Origin: Crossaster papposus
Taxonomy: Eukaryota; Echinodermata; Asteroidea; Velatida; Solasteridae
Assembly (NCBI GenBank): GCA_037893245.1
Contig: JBAIAA010000412.1
Location: 248,001 to 312,000 of the forward strand
Length of the DNA: 64,000 nucleotides
Reading direction: 5' to 3'
The notes under the pieces were generated by a model that did no database searches, had not been told where the DNA came from, and saw only the letters and a program-made list of their open reading frames with translations. Position 1 is the first letter of the stretch, and each line of letters opens with the position of its first letter. Shown piece by piece: positions 32,029 through 43,832 of the stretch. A program made the translations under genes and the position numbers.

Positions 32029-33881
32029 TATTATTATGTGTATGAGCGCTAGGACCAAGCGAAATACTGTAAGTGCTTCTGTCAAGATTACGGCTTATTT
32101 AATCTGGTTAGGCCCTCCCCTCCTAAAGTTTGAGTGTACTCTTATCTGTCAACTGAAAAACTCGATAATAAAAAAGATTAAAAAAACATAAGTTACATAG
32201 CTTTATTGTAGCCTCAGAGGGAGATGGTTTGTGGGTAATACACACAACAGGTGCGATCTGAGTACACAGGAAACATACCAAAGACATGAAATGACGCCCT
32301 CCAGTGACTGGTTTCCTGTTCTTCCTTGTAATCGTCAGATATGAGCAAATTCGGTTGGGCGACTAGATCGACTGTAGTTAACCATTAGTCAATCGAGTTG
32401 TCACTCGAACTCTGTGTGGTTTGACTACCTAGTCCAACTCGACCAACCTAGTCCCGGACCATTGCTATACAAGTCACTTACGAGTTACGCCACTGTTTCA
32501 AGATGGAGGAAAAGTAAACTGGGGCAAGCTTTGTACAAGTTTACGATAAATGTATGCAATGGTGATAACTATTTGCAATAACAACATTATTTATTGCACT
32601 AAATTAAGTAGAGAAAATAATACAAATAAATCATTAAAAAAATACAAATTATGTGCCAACATTTTGCTTAGTTAACAACGTGAAGGCCTGTCGTCTGCTC
32701 ACAAACATCATCGATCATCGATCATTTGGATAGCTAATGGTGTCATCAATCGACTAGACGCGTTCGAGTAAAAAACAGAACACGCATGCGTAAAATTGAA
32801 TCGGAAATTGACAAAAGGGACTAGTTTAGAATCACCCGAACTTGCTCTAGTAAGACAGGATTGACAACCTACGTGTAATACGTGCGTACAACTGCAAAAC
32901 GGGTTAAATTGAGTACATGACTTTTGTATATACAAATATTTATAAATCTCTAAAAACAAATCTCTAGAAAATCAAAGCTCAGGTTACTGTGAGATAAAGG
33001 TTTTCATCAATGTTTGAACAATCTTTTACATTGTTCAAACATTGTTTGAACATTGTTCAAACATTGTTTACATAGTTAGACTACCGAGTGATCTGTATGA
33101 CACTTTTTGATGGGTAAAGCAATCGGGGAAATCGACTGATTAAATAGTTTAAAGGAAGATTATACAGCATTTACAAAAACAAATTTTGTAAAATATTAAA
33201 TTATCACGAAATACTATACGGGACTGTGTTAGGGGTAGCAGTGTGAAGCATCATGTAAAGTGTGCTAACATTTTCAAGTTAAAATCGTTGGGGAAAAAAA
33301 TTCTTTTTCAAATACTGCTTCAAATGTTTATATTTTGTTATTCTGCATTTTTGTTCCAATTGATTACACACCAGCCTTTAAAGGGGTACAAGCCTGCTAG
33401 ACTTATTTTCTGATTTACAATTCCCCCAACGTCTATAAATTGAGTTTCAGTCCGGGGAATTATACTAATACTAACCCCCGAATCTACCAATTAAAAAAAA
33501 AATACAGCAAAAGTATTCCCTTTAACTTACAGCTTATTTCAAATTAGCCTGATGAATTAATACAATTACTCATTATTCACGACCACTAAGTTCTCCGTGT
33601 ATGTTACCGAGTGTGTAAACACCTGCATATTTGGACGTCAGACAAAAAAAATTGGGGGCAAACAATGGGTCCACGATTTACAGAAAGTCCACGATTCCAA
33701 ATCGTGTACAAATTCTATGGAGGTCTTCTGAAAAAAGTACAAACAAAAGAGGGATAACGGGAGGACAATGAGAGGTCCACGATGTAAGGTGTTTACACAC
33801 ATGTGCATTAATTCGCATTTTTGTATAGTGTGTGTGTATGGAATAAAAGGTTGGCAAAACAGTAACCAGCAGAGTTTGAAT

Positions 33882-35966
33882 TCAATTGCGGGGAAGGCTA
33901 GTCTTGGTAGCCACACTATTTTCGTATTCAACAGTTTCAGTTTGTGGGATGCGTTCTTTGCCTCTTTTGCCAGCAATAGCCAGGTCAAGTTCGGCGTAGG
34001 CCACGGCATCAGCCATACCATTTTCATATTCAACAGTTTCAGTTTGTGAGATGCGTCCTTTGCCTCTTTCGCCAGCCATAGTCAGGTCAAGTTCGGCGTA
34101 GGCCACGGCGTCATCGTTGCGCGTCCCTTCTACTTCCTCTTCGCAGCCGGAGTCCACACTGCTCATGTCCCAGGTCGACGCATCGGACACGTCGTCCGAG
34201 AAACATTCTTCGGCCTCTGGCAAGAGGTACTGTTCAGGGGCGGCGGCAGGGGGCGCTGTTGCGACAGGGTGGGTGACATTTGTAGCAGGATCGTCACCAT
34301 GATGGCGCTTCTTTCTGGTCTTATCTGGCTTGGCGTACAGGACATCACAGTCAGGTGTCACCTCTAACCTGGGAAGGTCTTGGTCACTGGGTTCTCTCCC
34401 TTCACTTTCCACATCCTTGACGCGGAGTTTCCACTCTGGAGGTGGTGGGTTGACAAGCACCTCGATGGTCTTGAGTCGGACCGAGTCTGGGTTGACGAGT
34501 TCAGGGTTTAAGGTACTGACGGAGAGACGGAGAGATCTCAGACGTTGCATGGGCTTATTCTTCATTTTCCTCTTGGTGACCCGCCCGCTTGTGTGCCTTC
34601 TCCTGATGTAAGCTAGGTAGACGAGGACTCCGGTTGCCAAGGCGCAAATGGCGAGTATGCTGAGTACTGCTGCAAGGGCGCCGTTCCTTGACCCCTCCCC
34701 GCTGTCTGGGCTCTGCTGATGAGAAAGCCCTTCCTCGCAGTCCTTGTCGCATCCTAAGATGACGTCACCGTTGTCGCTGGTCGTGCTGATCCGCTGCTTG
34801 GGGCTACCCAAGACCTTCCCAGTGGTTCTGATAGTTGTCGTGGGTTGGGAGGGGCCAACAAGTGGTGTAAATTGGGCGGAGTCCGTTGGTTGAGTTTGGT
34901 TTGTGGGCTTTATTGGTCTCTTAGTAAGAACTGGTGACGACACGGGAGAAGATGTTGCCACTGTTGTCGGAATGTGCGTCGTAACCTGTATGGTCACAGA
35001 GGTAATGGTCTTTGTTATATCATTCAAGACGACACAGCGTACAGTCATATCATTGTCCTGCATTGATATATCCCCGACGGTCAGGGTCGAGGAATCGCCG
35101 GTGGTAATCACCGTAAACCTCCCTCTAGTCGTGGAAAACTTGACGGTGGATCCCCCGGGGCCGACGATCCATCGGTATTTTGTCACGGCCGGGATAGCTG
35201 TTCCCCGGCATCTGAATGTAGCGGTGCCTCCTGGGAGTGCAATGGCAGTCTGCGGAGTGACTTCAGCCCGTATGGGTACGGCGAGTGGCATGACGCTGCA
35301 GTTCAAGTGATTCGCGGCGTCGAGCGACGTGCCCACCAGGCAGGTAAACTCGGCAAAGTTGTCAGTGCTGTCCAGGGTCTTGACGAAAGAGATGCCGTGG
35401 TTGTTGGACAGGTGTGCCGATGGCTGGATGCGGACCGTTCCGCTCATCCACCAGGATAGCATCTCGGGGGAGATGCCGCGTGGAGCGACACAGGAGAACG
35501 TCACCGTCTGCCCCACGGTGGGCGACTCTGGGTAGTAACTGCACGTGAGTGGCTCGTTCGTAGCGGCCTGCACGACGCTTATAGTGCCCCGCGAAGACCG
35601 AGTCGAGCCCCCACCGTCAACGCCCATGCACTGGTACTGGCCCGAGTCAGCGGCCTCAACCGCGGTGATCGTCAGGATGTAGGAATACTCCCCGCTGAGG
35701 CTGCTTGTCTCGAGAGAGTATCTCTCAGCGCCCTGGTTTCGGGCGTAAACCTCCGATCCTCCCGTGATGTAGTAACCGCCGCCGTCCTGCGCCTTGTACC
35801 AGTACACAGTGACGGCCTCTTGCACGGTGTGTAGATCCACCACGCATTTCAGCTGAGCAGTACCACCGATCGGTACGATCAGGCTGTCGGGTCCGCTGAC
35901 AAAATCCACCGCTGCCACTGATGACATCCACGCGGTGAGAAACAGAACTAGGTCGCAACACCGCAT
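33882..35966 (-). CDS. Intronless IgSF receptor with three Ig domains and duplicated ITIM/Y-x-N tail (receptor 5)
   Basis: Single-exon type I receptor of 694 residues. The start is the ATG before a good signal peptide (MRCCDLVLFLTAWMSSVAAV); an in-frame ATG at 36032 would add a hydrophilic extension. V-type domain with DSGQYQC but without the extra cysteine pair of receptors 1-4; second Ig domain (LTCSYYPESPTVG ... LNCSVMPL); third domain; Thr/Pro/Ser-rich stalk; membrane span near 425-448; long tail. The tail has a PPPP stretch, DVLYAKPDKT (shared with receptor 3), an acidic patch, then two 34-residue repeats, each with ITIM VAYAEL and VEYEN (Y-x-N). Both ITIMs match VxYxxL exactly. Expected partners from family knowledge: SHP phosphatases at the ITIMs, Grb2-type SH2 at YEN. 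Likely inhibitory or mixed signalling. Confidence 0.9.
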   Translation of the reverse strand: MRCCDLVLFLTAWMSSVAAVDFVSGPDSLIVPIGGTAQLKCVVDLHTVQEAVTVYWYKAQDGGGYYITGGSEVYARNQGAERYSLETSSLSGEYSYILTITAVEAADSGQYQCMGVDGGGSTRSSRGTISVVQAATNEPLTCSYYPESPTVGQTVTFSCVAPRGISPEMLSWWMSGTVRIQPSAHLSNNHGISFVKTLDSTDNFAEFTCLVGTSLDAANHLNCSVMPLAVPIRAEVTPQTAIALPGGTATFRCRGTAIPAVTKYRWIVGPGGSTVKFSTTRGRFTVITTGDSSTLTVGDISMQDNDMTVRCVVLNDITKTITSVTIQVTTHIPTTVATSSPVSSPVLTKRPIKPTNQTQPTDSAQFTPLVGPSQPTTTIRTTGKVLGSPKQRISTTSDNGDVILGCDKDCEEGLSHQQSPDSGEGSRNGALAAVLSILAICALATGVLVYLAYIRRRHTSGRVTKRKMKNKPMQRLRSLRLSVSTLNPELVNPDSVRLKTIEVLVNPPPPEWKLRVKDVESEGREPSDQDLPRLEVTPDCDVLYAKPDKTRKKRHHGDDPATNVTHPVATAPPAAAPEQYLLPEAEECFSDDVSDASTWDMSSVDSGCEEEVEGTRNDDAVAYAELDLTMAGERGKGRISQTETVEYENGMADAVAYAELDLAIAGKRGKERIPQTETVEYENSVATKTSLPRN
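33919..34122 (-). repeat. 102-bp in-frame tandem duplication in receptor 5 tail
   Basis: Two units offset by exactly 102 bp (34 codons) encode DAVAYAELDL...ISQTETVEYEN and DAVAYAELDL...IPQTETVEYEN. Each contains one ITIM and one Y-x-N site, so the signalling cassette is doubled. Confidence 0.92.
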
Positions 35967-36911
35967 TCTTTCAACTTGACTTTCTATTATAAAATTGTCA
36001 ATGAATCGCATGCAATATGTTTGTTTATACAAGAAGAATCAACTCTGCACTCTGGTTGTCGCTGACTGCTAATGTGACTTTTACTGACTGACTGGCGTAC
36101 TGATACCCGTCAATTATTTGTTTGTTTGTCCTTCCGCCTAATACTGGCTGAGGTCGGTTAATTGAGGAAGCATACGTATTGTGCTGCGTGTTTCCGCTTC
36201 CCTTTGTCTCACAATGCAATTCACAATTAAAGGAGGTCACGGCCTTAAACCAAGAGGAAATCCTGCATTAAATATTTCTGATTTCCTTACAGATTTGCAT
36301 TCGAGTCTCTGCTAGTCCAGTCCAGTCCTGTTATAAAGCCAGTCGCAAGTAACTGATTGAACAACGACAAAGTATTGATGTTTTTTGTTATCAGTTCATT
36401 TGGATAGCTAGTGACTTGACTTAACTTGAGACTGAAGGACTTGTGATGGACTTGCAGTCACTTTAGGTTTGCGAATACAACTCCGTTTCTTTACAACACA
36501 TGGTTGGCTTGTGCATGTCTTTGTTTTCAACAGGGTTTAAACAGTTGTACGTCCAAGGTTGTTTGTGGTTTAATTAATTCCTGAGTCCGGACAAAATCTA
36601 ATGGTCAGTTAAACAAAAATGCCCTGCCCATATTTATCTCGGCATGTTAGTTATTCCAGTCATATCAAGATGACAAAAATGACACATTTTTTTAATTTCT
36701 CATGTAAATCACTCATATTTGCTAGTTTTATTGAATGGTTTATTGATTGATTTAGGTATGTATTTATTTATTTATTTATTTCCAGACATCATTCTCACAA
36801 TAATGATCGATTATAAATTCCATACACTACCATAAGAAACTGTATGCCATCAGAGTTCCTGGATTTCTTATTATCCATCACTCATGGAAGAAATCCAGGC
36901 AATCATTTATA

Positions 36912-37177
36912 CAAATAGGCACTTGGGGAGACAACTTAGCGTAAGTTTTTAGGTAATAAGGAGACAGTGGCACTTCGGGAGACATTTCAGTGTCTCTCTA
37001 AGTGTCTAGCTACCCTACAAAAACAATATTTGGGAGTTATTTTTGCCAAGGACAGATTTTGGTCTAAATAGCATAAATCTCGAAGATCTTAGAGAAAAGG
37101 GTTAGGGTAAACAAGTTAGAACTGTTTTAAGTTTGTGTATACATCTCTATGGGATTGTCTCCCCAAGTGCCTATTTG
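36912..37177. mobile_element. MITE, AGGCACTTGGGGAGACAA ends (full length)
   Basis: CAAATAGGCACTTGGGGAGA at the left and the matching TCTCCCCAAGTGCCTATTTG at the right. The interior includes CTAAGTGTCTAGCTACCC and ATTTGGGAGTTATTTTTG, shared with 49843-50111. Confidence 0.88.
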
Positions 37178-38507
37178 GAGGTATAGTAATGAATATAATT
37201 ATATTAATAGGTTGATCGTATATAGGTCACAGAAAGACTGCATAGGAGTCTACGGGGGAAATAGCCATGAGACTACACTTTCAGTTGCACTGTTTATTTA
37301 AATGTGTAATTCGCTTGAAAAGAAAATTGAAACATGAACTGTAATTATGATGTTGTTCCTGTATTCTCGGCCTTGTCTGGAAGCGATGTCTGGAACACAT
37401 TCGTGCCATCGACTCGATCAATTCTGTCATTGGCTCTAAGTGAATAATTTCAAAATACCGGCCGAGTATGATGGGAGATTACTGGTGTAAATTTGACGCA
37501 AACCAGCTTCAAGTGTTGCCACCTTTGGAGTACAGACAATAAATACACTAAATAGCGGTCTCCTTTCGAGTCGTAGGAAAAGAACACCGTCCCTTCAATC
37601 GGTTCAGAAACGTTTCGTCGTTATCGCGAAATACTCTGAACTTTGACTAAAGCACAATTTGTTCACTCCCCGATAAATGGGGAGCAGATGAAGAACGTCA
37701 GGAACAAATATGACGGACTTAGGTCTCTCAGACTTGCGACTTGAGACAAACAAACAACAAATCACAAAATTAGGGTTGTTGTAGGGGCATGACTATACGC
37801 CGCATGCAGCGAGCATAATGTCAATAAAGTGTTGGGTTCCTGTTTTGTCTGTGGGCTAATGCATTGCGACTTCCGGTCTAACCCAGTCCTGCCACCAGAC
37901 ATTTTGGTAATCTTGGATGTGTGGAAAGTTGTCATGTTCTTTGAAGGTTAACAAGTAGAACATGATGATATATAATAGTCTACAGTTAATTTAAAACAAC
38001 GTTGAATGTTGAATATTCCTTCCAATTAAAGTATTTGGATTGTGCCTCGGTCGCTGCTTTCGAAATTCTGTTGCTGACTAACAGCATAACAATATCACAA
38101 CACTTTTGTAGATCACTTCAGTGTAAGTGTTCTTTGTCTGGATTTTGTTTTTGCTTTTACTAGTCCAGCATTCATATAAATCCAGGGTTTTGAAACCAAT
38201 ACCACCACAAAGTGAATTGCATCAGTTTCGTGAAACTACAAAATAGTCCCGGACTTTGGTACTTCCCCTTTAAGCTAAAACGAATTGTTTCACTTGCATT
38301 TCAAACATTATTGGTCCGGTGTACAGGAAGTGTGGTTTGAACTCATTTGAAATCTGATTTTTGTTATCTCATCATTATATTATGGCTTGTGTCTGTTGTA
38401 ATATTTCTGAGGCATGCGCAGTACCACCAGTGAGTCCGTAATTTCATGAGGTCAAAGTTGAACACTTCACCGGAGACGTATAAATCAAATGCTGACTATA
38501 CTAAGGG

Positions 38508-38742
38508 ATTTTTTCGAATCCGTGGCTTCATCTTCGTCTTAGGCTCAGTAAGGCGATATTAAGATCCTGAACTGCGGAAACTTCAGCTACCATCTGGTGC
38601 CTATTGGGCTTCAGAAACATTCAATCGGTTGATATGATTATAACAGTTCGAATATGTCCTATAATATATAGTTTCTATTTACCTCTCAGTGATTTGGAAG
38701 TCGGAGGCGTAGCCGAAAACAAAGCAAAGGTTTCGAAAAAAG
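38508..38742. mobile_element. MITE of the CTTCGTCTT family
   Basis: TTTTTTCGAATCCGTGGCTT...CTTCGTCTTAGG on the left opposes GCGTAGCCGAAAACAAAGCAAAGGTTTCGAAAAAA on the right. Confidence 0.7.
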
Positions 38743-39079
38743 CATGTATTTAGGCCGGTGTTTTTTAGCGGATAAGAGCGCTCAGACAGCGCCATGTTTT
38801 GGGCAACATCACTAAGAAAAGACCCCGTTTATTAAGCAGTTTAGTAATGTTGAAAACAAGTAATTTGTTAGCTGTAGAAATATAGCTGATTTGAATTCTC
38901 TACGATTCATTAAAACTACTAATTATACGCATATCATGCCATATTACAGCGCCCTTCTCGTTCAAGGCCTATTTACCAACTTAAGCTGCTCACATACAGC
39001 GCCCTCTACTGGTTAATTAATCGAACGAGACGACTGATGTCAAAGTGACGTTGACCAAAAAACAAAAGTATAGGGCTAG

Positions 39080-39220
39080 CTGCGTTCCATTCACGCGACC
39101 AACGCAAACGTTCGCCAACGTTCGCCAATGTGTTGGTTTTTTCTGCACATCCAATGGAACATTGTTCGCGTATTTGGCAAACGTTAGTAACGTTCGCGAG
39201 TGGATCGAACGCACCCCAGG
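39080..39220. mobile_element. Possible inverted-repeat element
   Basis: GCTGCGTTCCATTCACGCGA...AACGTTCGCC opposes GGCAAACGTTAGTAACGTTC...GGATCGAACGCACC. Imperfect arms of about 45 bp; no target duplication resolved. Confidence 0.5.
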
Positions 39221-39534
39221 TGTCCTGTCTAGTGCTGAGCTTATCATAGTTCGCAGGAATCACCCAAAGGTGACTCAGTGGTCGCTGTCAAAATCCAAAC
39301 ACAGCTGATCCAACCTGTGCTCCAACCTTCGCTTGTGCTCACCGCTACTAGCTTCATTAACGTACTAACTTTACTCCTTGATTCTAGTCTATCCATACCA
39401 CATAAGCGGTTGGGGGTCGTTCCCTTATCAACATGCATGAACAATACAACGCGGAAGTCGTAGTCTGCTCCGCAGGCGGACTTTAAATCCTAGCAATTAA
39501 ACTTGAATACCGGATCCAAAAATCATTATGAAGC

Positions 39535-39559
39535 AAGAATTAGACAAAGAAACCCCCCC

Positions 39560-39593
<34 letters not shown>

Positions 39594-39755
39594 CTTCCTT
39601 TGTGGTGGTCATTGTGCTTGAGGAATGTTGTAGTGTGGTTTCTCAGGAATTCTTTTGAGGTTTTTAGGGTGGTGCGTTAGGTAACAATAGTCTGAGAGTG
39701 TATAGGTATGGGAGACGAAGAGGGGAGTCTGTCGGTCACATATCGTGCTGGGTAT
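39535..39755. mobile_element. CACGATATGTGGC-family MITE with poly(C) tract
   Basis: The right end TCACATATCGTGCTGGGTAT is preserved, the left end is lost, and a poly(C) run lies at about 39546-39591. Interior AACAATAGTCTGAGAGTGTA is family-like. Confidence 0.65.
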
Positions 39756-40007
39756 ATCCAGAAATGCACGTAGTATTACGTTACATCTAGTTTACGCATG
39801 CGCTTTCTTTATGGGTGCCTGGTGACAGAAGAAACATGGTGCGCTAACAATGAAAATCCATAAATACATAAATCCATTGTTAATTGCACTAAATTCATTG
39901 TTACTTGCATAAATCCATTGTTACTTGCACTAAATCCTTTAATAATTTGTTATACTTGCGTTAAATCTATTGTTACTTAGCACTAAATCCATTTTGCAGG
40001 AATTTAC

Positions 40008-40806
40008 TAATCTAATCTAATCAATTATTGTTTAAAGTGCACCACATACAATTATCTCAGCACACTGTACATAGTGACAATAAAAGTTAAAGTTAAAAAG
40101 TTGAACAAGAAGAATAAAAAACTTAAAGTAAACAACGACTACCATAATAAGAACGAAACAAATGAGTTTTAACCAATGACTTAAAAGATTCATAGCTGTG
40201 GGCTGTACGAATGTTTGATGGAAGATCATTCCATACCATGGGAGCAACAACTGAGAAAGCACGATTTCCATAGTACTTAGTCCTCGTAGAATTCACAGGT
40301 GGAGGCTCCAGCCGAATCTCACTACTCTGCCTTGTTGATCTCTGCGGAACGCGGAGACCAACCAGGTCAGTGAGATAGATCGGCGCATTGACATTCTCAA
40401 TTATCCTATATGTAATGGCAAGGATTTTGAATCGAATCCGCTGTTCAACTGGCAACCAATGTAGATCCCGAAGCACTGGAGTAATACTCTCCCGAAATCT
40501 GGTTCCAGTTATCAGTCGAGCAGCGGAATTCTGAATGAGTTGTAATTTTTTCAGTTGATTTGAATGAAGCCCAAAAAGCAGACTATTGCAATAGTCCAAC
40601 CTTGAGGTAACAAAAGCATGAATAAGTTTCTCAGTTGAGGACTTATCCAATATTTTTCGAACCTTCCCAATCTTCCATAAAGCAAATGAAGCCGACTTAC
40701 ACATATTTGCTACATGGTGCTCCATGGTCACAGCAGAGTCTAAAAAAACACCAAGATCACGTACTTTAGATGAAGGGTGTACGTGTACGTGAACTCCACC
40801 CATATT
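40008..40806 (-). mobile_element. 5'-truncated non-LTR retrotransposon (CR1/L2-like)
   Basis: The minus strand encodes the C-terminal part of a reverse transcriptase, a 3' untranslated stretch and a tail of GATTA-type short repeats (about 40008-40022), as in L2/CR1-like elements. The 5' part is missing, as is usual for elements truncated during target-primed reverse transcription. Confidence 0.75.
40123..40803 (-). CDS. Reverse transcriptase C-terminal fragment of a non-LTR element
   Basis: 226 residues lacking the catalytic palm. Recognisable pieces: VRDLGVFLDSAVTMEHHV, FVTSRLDYCNSLLFGL, KLQLIQNSAARLITG, LHWLPVEQRIRFKI and VWNDLPSNIR, the usual order at the end of CR1/L2/Jockey-like ORF2 proteins. 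Without the catalytic YxDD region it cannot act as a polymerase. The frame is intact to its stop, which suggests a fairly young insertion. Confidence 0.88.
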   Translation of the reverse strand: MGGVHVHVHPSSKVRDLGVFLDSAVTMEHHVANMCKSASFALWKIGKVRKILDKSSTEKLIHAFVTSRLDYCNSLLFGLHSNQLKKLQLIQNSAARLITGTRFRESITPVLRDLHWLPVEQRIRFKILAITYRIIENVNAPIYLTDLVGLRVPQRSTRQSSEIRLEPPPVNSTRTKYYGNRAFSVVAPMVWNDLPSNIRTAHSYESFKSLVKTHLFRSYYGSRCLL

Positions 40807-41690
40807 CTTGTAGAGAAAAGTAAAAAAGCTTCAAACTGGTAAATTGGTAAATATAGATGTGGGTTGTGGGTTCGTGAAAACAAGAAAACGTAACAAATAG
40901 TGCGCGATTCTGTGACAGAATTTACAGATTTACTAAAGTGACCAAGAGGTATCTTTCCATAAAAGCTGAGAAAGCTGGACAGCCAACAAGATTATGACAA
41001 TAGTTATGACTGTTCTTATTTGTTGTTATTATTAGAACAATGGTATTCACACCGTTACATCCTCTCTTATCAGCTTGGAAACACGCCATGTTTTGGGGGC
41101 TATACAATATGTATATAACATCAACTGTCATTGGCTGTTGTTCAGCTTGACTTGGAGGACTAGCTTATCAGGCGGTCTGAGTCATTCATTTCCGGCGTGG
41201 ACGGATGCAACCCTAAGTCCCCGGTGATTTGGCTGCAGAGCTGATATGAGTTTCTATTAGCACAACCAAGATTCGTCTTGGAAACCGGAAGACATAACCA
41301 GGTGGGGTGCCTGGGCTTTAGCCCCCTTAAACTGTTGTCTAGCCCCCCCCCCCCCCCCCCCCCCTCCCTAAACATGCAATGACAAGTACACGTTGTATAT
41401 AGGTCGATGGTTGACCCTCACAAATGAAATAGCATGCAGTAGCGAAAGTTAACAGTTTTTCTCAAGCTTGAAGGGTATATTCCTCTAACATGGCTCAAGA
41501 ACCGCGTCTGGAACAACAACATGGTTCAGCACATGGTACATTGTCACGTTATTGTGGAACTGATGTGTACAAAATGATAGGCTCACTTAAATGCATGTAA
41601 CTTTGAAACCAAAGGAGTACACTCAAAAATTTAAAGATCTGTAGAAAGCCAAAAAGCCCGGTCTGTCTATTTTGGTTCTTTCTAACTAAG

Positions 41691-41798
41691 ACCGTTTTCA
41701 AAACCCCTGGCTTTGGCTCCGTCTTCGGCTCCAGCCTATTGCTAAATTGCACGAACGAAGCCTAAGAAGACGACGAAGTTGGGGTCTGGAAAACGGCC
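41691..41798. mobile_element. Short MITE, GGCCGTTTTC ends
   Basis: ACCGTTTTCAAAACCCCTGG...GTCTTCGGCT on the left and GACGACGAAGTTGGGGTCTGGAAAACGGC on the right; CTTCGTCTT family. Confidence 0.65.
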
Positions 41799-42430
41799 TA
41801 TATGTATTTCTTTGCCTTCGATTTATAAAAGAAAAACATTCAACTACAGGGAACTTCTTTTTGATTCACTTTGTACATGGATGCACTGCTGGTACATCCA
41901 TATCCGGGGTACGAGTAGATCATCACTCGATGCATTACCCACTTAAAAAACAGCCGTATCCACATTTCTTTACGGTTAAACCTAATAACGACAGCGCATT
42001 ATGAATGCTCTTAAAAGTGCATGTAAAAGCAAATCTGAAGTACTTAGGGCGAACTCTTCACGCCACCTGTTTGCTTTGATTCATGTTTGCAGCTTAGATC
42101 ACCAAGATACTATCTCGGTAAATCTCAAAGGGCATTTTGACTCATCCACACTTTGGAATACGACTTAATTTCAACTCTTAAGGATTTACCAACTTTTGGG
42201 TCCCATATTTTGTCAAGGACACTCGTCCAAGAGTCTAATGGTTGAAGGTTAACCAAGTTTGATGATCAACTTTGCAAAGATCGAGGATAAAGATCCGAAG
42301 GGTTGTGGGTGACTAGCCTTCACGCCATGTCGAAACTAATCAGAGCGCACAGGATCATGACCATTTCGTGGATGTCATGACAAAGGCCTACGTGTCTCAT
42401 GGGGGCGGAACGAGATAACCCGTTGGCTAT

Positions 42431-42835
42431 ACAGGGTGGAACACAAAACAAACGAGCACACCTCCACCACCAACCCAAGCAAAAACTACCTATGGATGAA
42501 GGATCCTTCTAGACAAGCACACCTCCACCTTCCTAAGCCAAAACTACCTATACCAATGGATGGGGAATCCTTCTAGACAAGCACACCTCCACCGAACAAA
42601 GCCAAACTACCTATACCAATGGATGAAGAATCCTTCTATACATGCACACCTCCACCACCCAAAGCCAAAACTATGATACCAATGGATGGGGAATCCTTCT
42701 AGACAAGCACACCTACACCACCCAAAGCCAAACTACATACCGATGGATGGAGAATCCTTCTAAACAAGCAAACCTCCACCACCCAAAGCCAAACTAACCA
42801 TACCAATGGATGAAGAATCCTTCTAGAAGATAGTA
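42431..42835. repeat. ~63-bp minisatellite, about six units
   Basis: Units begin AAGCACACCTCCACCACCC and contain CCAAACTACCTATACCAATG and GAATCCTTCTAGAC. It opens with ATACAGGGTGG, and CCAATGGATGGGGAATCC resembles the arm of the fold-back at 10139-10561, so it probably arose by internal amplification of such an element. Confidence 0.85.
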
Positions 42836-42950
42836 CAGTAGTTTTAGCTTGTTATCAATCGTTACATCCAGCAACTCTATGTGTTCTACGAACCGCTAAG
42901 GATTCACTGCACCAAATACGCCCCCATAGTTGTTTTTTTGGAAAAGGAGG

Positions 42951-43832
42951 CCGTTTGGGGTGCACTGGCCTAATTCAAGTCCCATTGAAAACAGTGTAAA
43001 ATCAACAATGTTTAGGACCAAGTTTCATGCACACCGACATCACTGGGGTTTATCAAACAACAATCACATTATTGTCTTGGTCTTTATCTTTCCATTTCTT
43101 TTCAATTTTGAGTAGGTTAGCCGATTACATTTTTTAATATTTACACCAAAAGAAACTCACCTTCCGAAAAGTGATACTTCCCGAGCCTGAAAGCAGCCAT
43201 TTTACAAATGGCATCCCTCCACATTCTAGGGCAATTAGGACCCATTTGTCAACCGTAATTTTGTCAAGTCTGCCCTCAGATTGAAGCTAAAAAACCAGGG
43301 AATTGATTCTATGCTATATTTACACAATCCCACCATTTCTTTCACCAAACGGTATCCTTTTTCAAAAGAAATTGTGGGGGCACATTTCATGCAAATGAGC
43401 TCGCGTAGAAATTCTCCCTTCAATTAGGGTGGTGCACCCTTTGGTAAAAACAAATGGTGGGATTGTGTGAATATAGCATAGGATCAACTCACTGGTTTTT
43501 GAGCTTCAATCTGAGGGCAGACTTGGCAAAATTACGGTAAACAAATGGGTCTTAATTGCCCTAGAACATTGTGGGATGCCATTTGTAAAATGGCTGCTTG
43601 CAGGCTCGGGAAGTATCACTTTTCGGGAGGTGAGTTTCTTTGGGTGTGAATATTTAAAAATGTAATTGGCTAACCCACTAAAAATTGGAAAGAAATGGAA
43701 AGATAAAGACCAAGACAATAATCTAATGATTGTTGTTTGAGAAACCCCAGTCATGTCGGTGTGCATGAAACTTGGTCCTGAACATTGTTGATTTTACACT
43801 GTTTTCAATGGACTTGAATTAGACTTGTGCAC
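42951..43832. repeat. Long palindrome, arms about 400 bp
   Basis: 42951-43350 is inverted at about 43430-43832 with high similarity: GTGCACTGGCCTAATTCAAG / CTTGAATTAGACTTGTGCAC, ACCGACATCACTGGGGTTT / AAACCCCAGTCATGTCGGT, ACACAATCCCACCATTT / AAATGGTGGGATTGTGT. The spacer is about 80 bp. No coding region; likely a fold-back element. Confidence 0.88.

Larger units (their letters stand above)
29089..33881. other. Interval between the esterase and receptor 5 genes
   Basis: No gene recognised. It contains a 9-bp-TSD element (29163-29462), an 8-bp-TSD hAT-like MITE (30358-30728), composite poly(C) elements (31455-32028) and a short palindromic cluster of TGTTTGAACA-type words at 33014-33070. Confidence 0.6.
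36033..40007. other. Interval upstream of receptor 5
   Basis: No gene recognised. It contains three inverted-repeat elements (36912-37177, 38508-38742, 39080-39220), a poly(C) element (39535-39755), and short repeats of AAATCCATTGTTACTTGCAC at about 39865-39990. Confidence 0.6.
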
